From contig MHHD01000018.1 in NCBI GenBank assembly GCA_001805895.1, positions 1 to 7,646 on the forward strand: a DNA stretch of 7,646 nt, written 5' to 3'. Under the pieces are notes generated by a model. The model was not told the DNA's origin. It saw only the letters and a program-made list of their open reading frames with translations, and searched no databases. The DNA is from Omnitrophica WOR_2 bacterium RIFCSPLOWO2_12_FULL_51_8 (GTDB lineage Bacteria; Omnitrophota; Gorgyraeia; Gygaellales; Profunditerraquicolaceae). Below, piece after piece: positions 1 through 5,588 of the stretch. The position numbers were made by a program, and so were the translations under genes. Position 1 is the first letter of the stretch. The number at the start of each line of letters is the position of its first letter.

Positions 1-46
1 AATTATCAGCTTAAAACGTGGCACTACGTTTTTGCCGAATCAGACA

Positions 47-1186
47 TTATCTCCGTCGAGGAGAGCCAAAAATTGGCTTCAAACTGTAGAAGAAAGGCCT
101 AAGGCGGCTGCGGCGCAGAGAAGGGAGGAGCTTGTTGTTCTGGTTTTTAAGGTCATGGATTATGGACTTGAGCCGTGGTTTGTCGTTGGCGAGCTTGTTT
201 AGTTGATCTAAAACACTGGTTTCTAATATATCTTGGCGTAGATACTCGGTTTTGCAGTCTTTGTAAGTGACGCGTCTTGAACAGGCGTAGTATTTATACT
301 TTGCTTTATTTGGTAATCCCGGATAAATCATGTGCATTGGTGCGTCGCAGCCGCAGAAGATAAATCCTGTAAAGAGGTTGGGGCTCACAAACGAGCGAGT
401 CTTAGCTTTTCTTGTGGGGAGAATTTCTTTTACCCTATTAAAGACTTCTTCTTTGATGATAGGTTTGTGAGCCCCGGTTACTCTCTCGCCGCCCCTGACC
501 AGATAGCCTGTATATGTTGGGTTGGTAAGCATATGATGCACGACGGTGGATTTCCATTTCTTGCCTTGTTTAGACTTTATCTTCTCCGCGTTTAAGTAGC
601 GGGCAATGTTCACCACTCCGAGATTCTTTCTAAGGTAGAGGTCGAACATTAGCCGTACAATTTTCGCTTCTTTCTCAACAATTTGAAGCTTACCGTCATT
701 TAGTTTGTAGCCATATGGCGCGTAGCCGCTGGGCCATAAACCAGTCTTTAAGCGCTTTGCCATTCCCATACATACGCGTTGTGCTATTAGTTCGCGTTCG
801 TACTGCGCGAATGAGCCGAATTGGTGGAACATTAGGCGGCCTTCGGGGGTTGTGGTATCAATGAGCTCGGTTATTGATTTGAAGCCGATATTGTTCTTGG
901 CTAGCTCTTCAACTATGTCAATCAGGTCTTTGAGGTTGCGCGATAATCGATTAATCCTATAAACAAGCACGGCTTCAAATTGTTTAGCCGTGGCGTCGTC
1001 CAGCATTTTTTGTAATGCTGGCCGCCGCTGGCTTGCGGCAGAATAGCCGTCATCGTTGTAAACTTGCGAGTATGTCCAACCCTTGCTTTTTATGTGCTCA
1101 ACAATTTTATCTGTTTGGGCGGCGAGAGAGTAACCTTCTTTGGCTTGTTCTTCAGTGGAAACCCGAACATACACGGCGCATTTCAT
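47..1186 (-). CDS. Large serine recombinase (resolvase/invertase superfamily), short C-terminus
   Basis: Site-specific DNA recombinase of the kind that integrates and excises mobile elements through a 5'-phosphoserine link. The resolvase catalytic domain covers about residues 1-140: YVRVSTEEQ carries Arg8 and the nucleophile Ser10, and RINRLSRN carries Arg80 and Arg83. The residue before Arg80 is Asn79, where most relatives have Asp. A recombinase domain follows (about 150-255, with PYGY and the NPTYTGYLVRGG stretch). A zinc-ribbon-like segment with Cys278, Cys280, Cys302 and Cys311 comes next; the first pair is CxC rather than the common CxxC. Large serine recombinases usually run to about 450-550 residues with a long coiled coil. 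This one stops at 379 with a basic, proline-containing tail (RRSRLRPFF onward), suggesting truncation or a frameshift. The start is supported by GGAGGTG (complement of 1191-1197) six bases upstream. The gene is more AT-rich than its neighbours, consistent with horizontal transfer. Confidence 0.9.
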   Translation of the reverse strand: MKCAVYVRVSTEEQAKEGYSLAAQTDKIVEHIKSKGWTYSQVYNDDGYSAASQRRPALQKMLDDATAKQFEAVLVYRINRLSRNLKDLIDIVEELAKNNIGFKSITELIDTTTPEGRLMFHQFGSFAQYERELIAQRVCMGMAKRLKTGLWPSGYAPYGYKLNDGKLQIVEKEAKIVRLMFDLYLRKNLGVVNIARYLNAEKIKSKQGKKWKSTVVHHMLTNPTYTGYLVRGGERVTGAHKPIIKEEVFNRVKEILPTRKAKTRSFVSPNLFTGFIFCGCDAPMHMIYPGLPNKAKYKYYACSRRVTYKDCKTEYLRQDILETSVLDQLNKLANDKPRLKSIIHDLKNQNNKLLPSLRRSRLRPFFYSLKPIFGSPRRR

Positions 1187-1276
1187 AAAACACCTCCTAC
1201 TTTGCGCCTTTCGGGTTTCCGCAGATTTCGACAGGCATGAGAAAAAGCGGATACTTTTGGAGGTTATCCAAAAAAT

Positions 1277-1308
1277 AAAGGTGAACTCATCAAACGAAGT
1301 TCACCTTT
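1277..1308 (-). terminator. Rho-independent terminator after tRNA-Leu
   Basis: An 11-bp perfect inverted repeat (AAAGGTGAACT at 1277-1287, AGTTCACCTTT at 1298-1308) encloses a 10-base loop. Read on the minus strand the hairpin is followed by TTTATTTTTT, so it best serves leftward transcripts from tRNA-Leu. It stands between that gene and the recombinase. A T-run also follows on the plus strand, so it may work in both directions. Confidence 0.75.
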
Positions 1309-1331
1309 TAATAAATTTGCCCCAAAATTTT

Positions 1332-1353
1332 CTCTTGCCTTATAAGGCAAGAG
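1332..1353. repeat. 22-bp perfect palindrome beside tRNA-Leu
   Basis: The half-site CTCTTGCCTTA is followed at once by its exact reverse complement, with no spacer; the central dinucleotide is AT (1342-1343). A CCCC at 1320-1323 and a GGGG at 1359-1362 flank it asymmetrically. It lies 22 bases past the tRNA-Leu 3' end and about 145 bases upstream of the recombinase start. It could be an RNA hairpin in the tRNA trailer, an operator, or part of a recombinase attachment site; the sequence alone does not decide. Confidence 0.8.
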
Positions 1354-1375
1354 GCTTCGGGGAAATACTACTAAA

Positions 1376-1459
1376 TGGTGCGGGAGGAGGGAGTTGAACC
1401 CTCATGTCTTGCGACACTGGCTTCTGAGACCAGCGCGTCTGCCATTCCGCCACCCCCGC
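1376..1459 (-). tRNA. tRNA-Leu (anticodon CAG)
   Basis: Complete class II tRNA on the minus strand. The acceptor stem pairs GCGGGGG (complement of 1453-1459) with CTCCCGC (complement of 1380-1386), including one G-U. The anticodon stem CTGGT/GCCAG holds the loop CTCAGAA, giving anticodon CAG (complement of 1424-1426), which reads CUG leucine codons. The long variable arm TGTCGCAAGACAT is the class II hallmark expected for leucine. The T arm is GAGGG-TTCAACT-CCCTC. Discriminator A and CCA are encoded (CCA is the complement of 1376-1378). Its 3' end points at the recombinase gene, which makes the locus a plausible integration neighbourhood. Confidence 0.97.
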
Positions 1460-1471
1460 AAAGTAAGCTAA

Positions 1472-1500
1472 AGTATAACTTAGTCTCTCGACTATGTCAA
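1472..1500 (-). promoter_or_regulatory. Sigma-70-type promoter of tRNA-Leu
   Basis: On the minus strand a perfect -35 box TTGACA (complement of 1495-1500) is separated by 17 bases from TATACT (complement of 1472-1477). The predicted start falls a few bases before the mature tRNA 5' end at 1459, leaving a very short leader for RNase P to remove. Confidence 0.85.
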
Positions 1501-1507
1501 ATAAGAA

Positions 1508-1536
1508 TTGCGGCAGGGATTTTTTGTTGCTATAAT
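1508..1536 (+). promoter_or_regulatory. Promoter of the AEC transporter-smpB pair
   Basis: A perfect -10 box TATAAT (1531-1536) lies 17 bases after a partial -35 box TTGCGG (1508-1513). The transcript would begin about 20 bases before the ATG at 1563. The -35 box is only seven bases from the -35 box of the divergent tRNA-Leu promoter, so the two polymerase sites are back to back. Confidence 0.65.
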
Positions 1537-1562
1537 AAATTCTTTACGGGGGAGAAGGAAGG

Positions 1563-2519
1563 ATGTTTTTTAGTTCATTAAAGATTACTTCGACGGCAAT
1601 GGCGCAGATTTTTATCCTCGGCGCAGTGGGGTATTTTTTGTGCAAGAAAGGCGCTTTGGGCGAGGCCGGCCTGGATGCCTTATCCCGTTTGACGATGAAT
1701 ATTACCCTGCCGGCAATGATCTTCTGCCAGCTGGCGCGGGATTTCAGCTTCACTATTCATAAGGACTGGTGGGTTTTTCCGCTCTTAAGTATCGCGATCA
1801 CGGCCCTGGGGCTGGCGGTAGGCGGATTATTCAGCGTTTTTATCCGCGGGGAACAGCGCAAGCTGCAGTTTTTAAGCCTGGTGGGTTTCCAGAATTCCGG
1901 GTATCTGCCGCTGGCGCTCTTTGCCGCCCTGCTGCCTCAGGAAAAACTGGGCGCGATTTTTATCTATCTCTTCCTGTTTCTCTTGGGGTTTAACCTGCTG
2001 ATATTTTCCTTAGCCGTGTACATCTTGAATTTTTCCCGGGAAAGAAAGGTTGAGCCGGCCGGGCTCTTCAGCCCGCCGGTAGCGGCGGTATTACTCAGCC
2101 TGCTTTTAGTTTTCTGCGGCCTGAACAAGGCGCTCCCGGAATTTATCTTTAGGCCGCTAAAGGCGATCGGCGATTCCACCCTGCCTCTGGCAATGCTGGT
2201 AGTGGGCGGAAACCTCGCCCAGATTCAGCTTAAGGCATTGGATAAAAAGGCAATCGTCCTGTTGACGCTGGCAAAGTTGATCGTCCTGCCGGCGCTGGGG
2301 CTCCTCCTGGTCATCAGATTCCGTCTGCCGGAATTAGCGGCGTTATTGCTGCTGGTTGAATTGGCGGCTCCTTCGGCGACGACCTTATCGATCATCATCC
2401 GGCATTATAAGAAGGAAGACCTCCTGGTCAGTCAGGGGATATTCTTCAGCCATATTTTCAGCATCGTCAGTTTATCCCTGTTTTTAGGCCTGTACTTTTT
2501 TCTGACGGGTACGCGATGA
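1563..2519 (+). CDS. AEC (auxin efflux carrier) family membrane transporter
   Basis: Inner-membrane transporter of the AEC family; bacterial members export or import small organic acids such as malate or malonate, but the substrate cannot be read from the sequence. The 318-residue length is normal for the family, and the protein is almost entirely hydrophobic helices (about ten) with short basic loops. Family-type motifs are visible: NITLPAMIF at 46-54 with the Asn and Pro typical of the second helix, FQNSGYLPLALF at about 109-120, STLPLAMLVVGGNL at 205-218 and AAPSATTLSIIIRHY near 268-282. A purine-rich AAGGAAGG directly precedes ATG 1563; a second Met at residue 13 is a less likely start. 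The stop codon overlaps the smpB start (ATGA), implying cotranscription and translational coupling. Pairing with smpB probably reflects operon packing, not shared function. Confidence 0.88.
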   Translation: MFFSSLKITSTAMAQIFILGAVGYFLCKKGALGEAGLDALSRLTMNITLPAMIFCQLARDFSFTIHKDWWVFPLLSIAITALGLAVGGLFSVFIRGEQRKLQFLSLVGFQNSGYLPLALFAALLPQEKLGAIFIYLFLFLLGFNLLIFSLAVYILNFSRERKVEPAGLFSPPVAAVLLSLLLVFCGLNKALPEFIFRPLKAIGDSTLPLAMLVVGGNLAQIQLKALDKKAIVLLTLAKLIVLPALGLLLVIRFRLPELAALLLLVELAAPSATTLSIIIRHYKKEDLLVSQGIFFSHIFSIVSLSLFLGLYFFLTGTR

Positions 2520-2968
2520 GCAATATCGCCGCCACCAACCGCAAGGCCCACCGGGATTACGCGGTCTTAGAGACCTTTGAATGCGGGATTGAGCTAAAAG
2601 GGAGCGAGGTCAAATCCGTCCGGCAGGGCAGGGTAAACCTGGGCGACAGCTTTGCCCGGATAGAAGGCGGGCAGGCCATTTTATATAACGCGCACATCAG
2701 CCCCTATGCCGAGGCCAGTTACCTGAATGTGGAGCCGCTCAGGGAGCGCAGGCTCCTTTTGCATAAGAGGCAGATCAATAAATTAGCCGGACAGTTGGCG
2801 CAACGGGGCTTGACTTTAATCCCGCTAAAGGTATACTTTAATAAGAGGGGTTTTGTGAAGTTAGAGCTTGGCCTCTGCAAAGGCAAAAAGCTCTACGACC
2901 GGCGCGAAGACATCAAGCGCAGGGAGGCGGATTTAGAGGTGCGCCGGGCGCTGAAGCGGAGGAGATGA
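2516..2968 (+). CDS. smpB: SsrA-binding protein SmpB
   Basis: Small basic RNA-binding protein that binds the tRNA-like domain of tmRNA and carries it to the A site of stalled ribosomes for trans-translation. The 150-residue length is typical. The N-terminal family signature is clear: NRKAHRDYAVLETFECGIEL at residues 8-27, then LKGSEVKSVRQG (27-38) with Glu31 and Lys33 and NLGDSFARI. The OB-fold barrel runs to about residue 122. The basic C-terminal tail (KGKKLYDRREDIKRREADL, then RRALKRRR) is the part that enters the mRNA channel and becomes helical on the ribosome. The start overlaps the upstream transporter stop by four bases and has only a weak Shine-Dalgarno, so translation is probably coupled. 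Its RNA partner, ssrA, begins 105 bases downstream, which strengthens the call. Confidence 0.98.
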   Translation: MSNIAATNRKAHRDYAVLETFECGIELKGSEVKSVRQGRVNLGDSFARIEGGQAILYNAHISPYAEASYLNVEPLRERRLLLHKRQINKLAGQLAQRGLTLIPLKVYFNKRGFVKLELGLCKGKKLYDRREDIKRREADLEVRRALKRRR

Positions 2969-2977
2969 TAATGATTG

Positions 2978-3037
2978 GTCCTGTCTCGTAAGCTGCGGTA
3001 AAATTTTCTTCGATAATTTTACCGCACTCGGCAGGAC
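2978..3037. repeat. Long interrupted inverted repeat between smpB and ssrA
   Basis: Inner arms TGCGGTAAAATT (2994-3005) and AATTTTACCGCA (3015-3026) pair over 12 bp around a 9-base loop. Outer arms GTCCTG (2978-2983) and CAGGAC (3032-3037) add 6 bp across an unequal internal loop of 10 and 5 bases. No U-run follows directly; the next bases are AAAATTTT. It may act as a terminator or mRNA 3'-end protector for smpB, or be a small dispersed repeat. The self-complementary octamer AAAATTTT recurs at 3000-3007, 3038-3045 and 3066-3073, the last touching the tmRNA 5' end. Confidence 0.7.
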
Positions 3038-3073
3038 AAAATTTTATAGCACTTATTCAAACGAGAAAATTTT

Positions 3074-3495
3074 GGGGGTGAACAGGGCTCGACTTAAGGA
3101 CGTCGGGTAAGAGGAGCATGCCGCGGACGTAAGGTTTGCCGCGTTAACAATCCTTACACAATATAAACGCAAGAACGAACATCAGTTCGTTAACAGCAGA
3201 GAGATACAACGTTGTTCCTTCAATAAGAACAACCGTGTTTCCTGCTTTTGCGGCAGTCCTTCCTCACTAAACGAGGAAGGCCTCTATTCATTCAGTCCAC
3301 GGGGTGAAATAGAGCGCTAGTGGAATAGTCCCGCGGGGCTGCCTTTGCCTGCGGGATGAAAATTTCAAAGGCTGCGGCCTGCGCGATCCTGTATAGCGGA
3401 GCGCGCGGGAGTAAGCGTAAAAGCTATGCTGAGCATGGAGCGCCTTTTATCTCGAGTGCTTAGGGACTCCGGTTCGATTCCGGACACCTCCACCA
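3074..3495 (+). ncRNA. ssrA: Transfer-messenger RNA (tmRNA, 10Sa RNA)
   Basis: One-piece tmRNA of 422 nt that rescues stalled ribosomes and adds a degradation tag. The ends form a 7-bp acceptor stem: GGGGGTG (3074-3080) with CACCTCC (3485-3491), followed by A and encoded CCA. The third pair is G-U, the identity element for alanyl-tRNA synthetase. The T arm is TCCGG-TTCGATT-CCGGA (3468-3484). PK1 pairs CGCGG 3122-3126 with CCGCG 3139-3143 and GTAAGG 3129-3134 with CCTTAC 3152-3157. PK2 pairs CTCTATT 3282-3288 with AATAGAG 3308-3314 and TCCAC 3296-3300 with GTGGA 3320-3324. PK3 pairs TCCCGC 3329-3334 with GCGGGA 3351-3356 and GCCTTTG 3341-3347 with CAAAGGC 3366-3372. PK4 uses CTGCGCG-type and ATAGC/GCTAT pairings at about 3378-3427. 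H5 is 3258-3265 with 3273-3280. It lies just downstream of smpB. No convincing promoter or terminator was found for it. Confidence 0.97.
3169..3270 (+). other. tmRNA tag-peptide reading frame (33 codons plus UAA)
   Basis: The resume codon is taken as GCA at 3169-3171, because exactly 11 bases (ACAATATAAAC) separate it from the end of PK1, the same spacing as in the E. coli RNA as I recall it. Reading on in frame gives Ala-Arg-Thr-Asn and so on for 33 residues, to the TAA at 3268-3270. That stop sits in the 7-base loop of the 8-bp H5 hairpin, a usual place for a tag stop. The tag begins ARTNISSLTA and ends FPAFAAVLPH. Ala-Ala occurs at positions 28-29 but not at the C-terminus, unlike the common LAA-type endings. 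Confidence 0.65.
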
Positions 3496-3535
3496 AATTT
3501 TTCGCTAAGTAAGTCGGGAGATAAACGCGATTCTG

Positions 3536-3565
3536 TTGTCCTTTGCGATTATTCTATGGTAGAAT
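3536..3565 (+). promoter_or_regulatory. Promoter of the amidase-murI-que-fumarase gene string
   Basis: A -35-like TTGTCC (3536-3541) is separated by 18 bases from TAGAAT (3560-3565), which matches the -10 consensus at five of six positions. Transcription would start at about 3572-3575, on or just before the ATG at 3575. This is the only promoter-like pair I see before the seven-gene string. Confidence 0.6.
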
Positions 3566-3574
3566 TATAACCCT

Positions 3575-4447
3575 ATGCAAACTAAGAGAAATGTTTTACC
3601 GGTTGCGCTGATGCCGGTCCTGGCCGGCCTGGCCTTTATCCTGGGGTTAAACTTCTTTGGCTGCGCCAGTACGCCGCCCAGAGAACAAGTTCCCACTCCC
3701 TACGGCAGGGCGGGCCCCGCGCAGGCAAAAACTTTCTTTCCCGCGAAGATCAAAAAGGTAGTAGTCGATGCCGGCCACGGCGGAAAGGACCCCGGGGCGA
3801 TCGGCAAAACTATCGGCGCGAGGGAAAAGGATATCAACCTCGATATCGCCCGGCGTTTAAGCAAGCTGTTGAAGGATGACGGCATTGAGGTAGTGATGAC
3901 CCGCAGCAGCGACCGCTTCGTGTCGTTATCCCGCAGGGTGGATATTGCCAACGCTTCCGGCGCCGACCTTTTTATCAGCGTCCATTCCAACGCCAACCGC
4001 GCGCGCAGCTTAAACGGTTTTGAGGTATATTATGTTTCCGAGAAGGCCAACGACGCCAAGCGCGCGCTCGCCGCAGCAAGGAGCCGGCCGCTTCGACTGA
4101 AGGATGCCTTTTTCGCCGACAACTCCCTGAATCTGAGGGCGATAGTCTGGGATATGATCTATACCCAGAACCGCGGCCAGGCGATAGAGTTATCCCGGGC
4201 CTTATGCCGTGCAATGGCCGATAATCTAGAAGTAAAGATCCTGGGAGTAAAAGGGGCGCGGTTTCAGGTCCTCTGGGGCGCGAATATGCCGGCAGTGTTG
4301 ATCGAGACCGGCTTCCTGTCTAACAGCAGCGAGGAACGCAAGCTTAAAAACAGTTTCTACCGCCAGAAGATCGCCGAGGCGATTGAAGAGGGGGTACGCA
4401 AATACTCCTGGGAAGCACAGCTGATCGCGGAGGCAGGCAGAAGATGA
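3575..4447 (+). CDS. N-acetylmuramoyl-L-alanine amidase (Amidase_3, AmiC type)
   Basis: Zinc hydrolase that cuts the amide bond between N-acetylmuramic acid and L-alanine in peptidoglycan, used in wall turnover or cell separation. Residues 1-30 form a basic-hydrophobic signal ending FFGC, with Cys30 followed by a Pro-rich linker. It resembles a lipoprotein signal, although the lipobox (F-F-G-C) is not canonical, so membrane anchoring is plausible, not certain. The catalytic domain runs from about residue 59 to 277. Expected residues are present: DAGHGG with His68, Glu84 in ARE-KD, SVHSNA with His137, and IETGFLSN with Glu244. The insert near 160-195 (DAKRALAAARSRPLRL) resembles the regulatory region of AmiA/B/C proteins. 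No Shine-Dalgarno precedes the start and the promoter is almost adjacent, so the mRNA may be leaderless. The stop overlaps the murI start (ATGA). Confidence 0.93.
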   Translation: MQTKRNVLPVALMPVLAGLAFILGLNFFGCASTPPREQVPTPYGRAGPAQAKTFFPAKIKKVVVDAGHGGKDPGAIGKTIGAREKDINLDIARRLSKLLKDDGIEVVMTRSSDRFVSLSRRVDIANASGADLFISVHSNANRARSLNGFEVYYVSEKANDAKRALAAARSRPLRLKDAFFADNSLNLRAIVWDMIYTQNRGQAIELSRALCRAMADNLEVKILGVKGARFQVLWGANMPAVLIETGFLSNSSEERKLKNSFYRQKIAEAIEEGVRKYSWEAQLIAEAGRR

Positions 4448-5232
4448 GCGCGATCGGGGTTTTTGATTCGGGCGTGGGCGGGCTTACCGTGGTCAGGGAA
4501 TTGATCCGTCAGCTGCCCCGGGAAACTATCATTTATTTCGGGGATACCGCGCGCGTGCCCTATGGCATTAAATCCCGCGAGACGATCATCCGTTTTTCCA
4601 TTGAAAATATCCTCTTTCTCCTGAAGCAGGACGTAAAACTGATCTGCGTGGCCTGCAACACGGTTTCCAGCTGCGCCCTGCCGGTGATTAAAAGTCATTT
4701 TCGGGTCCCGATTGTGGGCGTAATCACCCCCGGCGTCAGGGAGGCGGTTTACGCCACGCGGAATAAGCGCGTCGGCGTGATCGGCACCAAGGGCACGATC
4801 AAAAGCGGCAGTTACCAGTCGCAGATAAGGCAGCTTGACCCGCAAGTCAAAGTTACGGCGGCGGCCTGCCCGTTATTTGTCCCCTTCGTCGAGGAGGGCT
4901 GGCTGTCGGGGGGGCCGGTCCTGGAAGTGGCGCGCAGTTACCTTAAGCCCCTGAAAGATGCCGGCGCAGATACGGTGATCCTGGGCTGCACGCATTACCC
5001 GGTGCTAAAGCCGGTGATTCAAAAAGTGCTCGGCGCCGGGGTTGCCCTGATTGATTCGGCAAAGCAGGTGGCGATCGAAGTAAAAAAGATCCTCGCCCAG
5101 GAAGACCTCCTGGGCCGGGGAGGGCCCAGCCGGCATAAATTCTATGTCAGCGATAATCCCGAATGGTTCCGGGAGCTGGCGGCGAGATTTCTCGGTAAAC
5201 CCGTAAGAGAGGTGAAAAAGGCCAATGTATAG
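4444..5232 (+). CDS. murI: Glutamate racemase MurI
   Basis: Cytoplasmic, cofactor-independent racemase that converts L-glutamate to the D-glutamate needed for the peptidoglycan stem peptide. The 262-residue length is standard. Motifs are in the expected order: IGVFDSGVGGLTV (4-16) with Asp8 and Ser9, YFGDTARVPYG (31-41), VACNTVSS with catalytic Cys71, and LGCTHYP with the second catalytic cysteine Cys182 and His184. GGAGG at 4429-4433 lies ten bases before the ATG, and the start overlaps the amidase stop by four bases, so the two wall genes are likely translated together. The 3' end overlaps queD by eight bases. Confidence 0.97.
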   Translation: MSAIGVFDSGVGGLTVVRELIRQLPRETIIYFGDTARVPYGIKSRETIIRFSIENILFLLKQDVKLICVACNTVSSCALPVIKSHFRVPIVGVITPGVREAVYATRNKRVGVIGTKGTIKSGSYQSQIRQLDPQVKVTAAACPLFVPFVEEGWLSGGPVLEVARSYLKPLKDAGADTVILGCTHYPVLKPVIQKVLGAGVALIDSAKQVAIEVKKILAQEDLLGRGGPSRHKFYVSDNPEWFRELAARFLGKPVREVKKANV

Positions 5233-5587
5233 CGTCAAGGTAGAAGCGGATTTCAGCTCGGCGCATAACCTGCGCGGCTACAAGGGAAAATGTGAAGGCC
5301 TGCACGGCCACAACTGGAAGGTGGAGGTAGCGGCCGGCGGCGCTAAATTAGATCGGGCCGGGATACTGGTAGATTTTAAATTACTGAAAAATAAATTAGA
5401 CCTTGTATTGGAGGAACTAGATCATCAATACCTGAACCATCTGCCGTATTTTAAAAAAAATAATCCCACCTCGGAGAATATCGCCAGGTATGTTTACGAT
5501 AAAATTAAGGGGCAAGGGCTTAAAGTCAAATCAGTGACGGTGTGGGAATCGGAAAACTCCGCCGCCACTTACGAGGGCCGTTTCTAA
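5225..5587 (+). CDS. queD: 6-carboxy-5,6,7,8-tetrahydropterin synthase QueD
   Basis: Makes 6-carboxytetrahydropterin from dihydroneopterin triphosphate, the first committed step from GTP-derived pterin toward preQ0 and queuosine. The 120-residue length matches bacterial QueD. The zinc ligands His14, His27 and His29 are present. The CxxxHGH motif (Cys23 to His29) marks QueD rather than the eukaryotic pyruvoyl-tetrahydropterin synthase. Asp66-His67 complete the Cys-Asp-His set, and Glu108 in VWESENS is the usual pterin-binding glutamate. The start overlaps the murI stop region by eight bases. queE follows after one base and then queF, so the pathway context supports QueD over other T-fold enzymes. 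Confidence 0.95.
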   Translation: MYSVKVEADFSSAHNLRGYKGKCEGLHGHNWKVEVAAGGAKLDRAGILVDFKLLKNKLDLVLEELDHQYLNHLPYFKKNNPTSENIARYVYDKIKGQGLKVKSVTVWESENSAATYEGRF

Positions 5588-5588
5588 C

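Noticed and set aside
2..202. Plus-strand open frame of 66 codons running in from the left edge, with a protein-like stretch (AKNWLQTVEERPK) and ending inside the recombinase 3' end
   Set aside because: About three quarters of it is antisense to the recombinase gene, no start is visible and no family is recognised. Only its first 15 codons fall outside; sequence to the left of the window is needed.
1140..1397. Plus-strand ORF over the recombinase start and the intergenic hairpins
   Set aside because: It overlaps the recombinase start antisense, the terminator, the palindrome and the tRNA end, with no family resemblance.
1375..1581. Plus-strand ORF beginning MVREEGVEPS
   Set aside because: It is the antisense translation of tRNA-Leu, a common false gene call.
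3034..3062. Possible ssrA promoter (AGGACA, or TATAGC at 3045-3050)
   Set aside because: No -35/-10 pair with acceptable spacing and match; not enough to call.
3480..3520. ssrA 3' end as an integration site for a mobile element
   Set aside because: ssrA is a known target, but no integrase follows and no second copy of the 3' end was seen in the window.
4357..4845. Minus-strand ORF of 162 codons opposite amidase and murI
   Set aside because: Shadow of two certain genes in GC-rich DNA; no motif and no good start context.
5225..5587. preQ1 riboswitch before the que genes
   Set aside because: The que genes overlap murI and queE with no leader, so there is no room for one.
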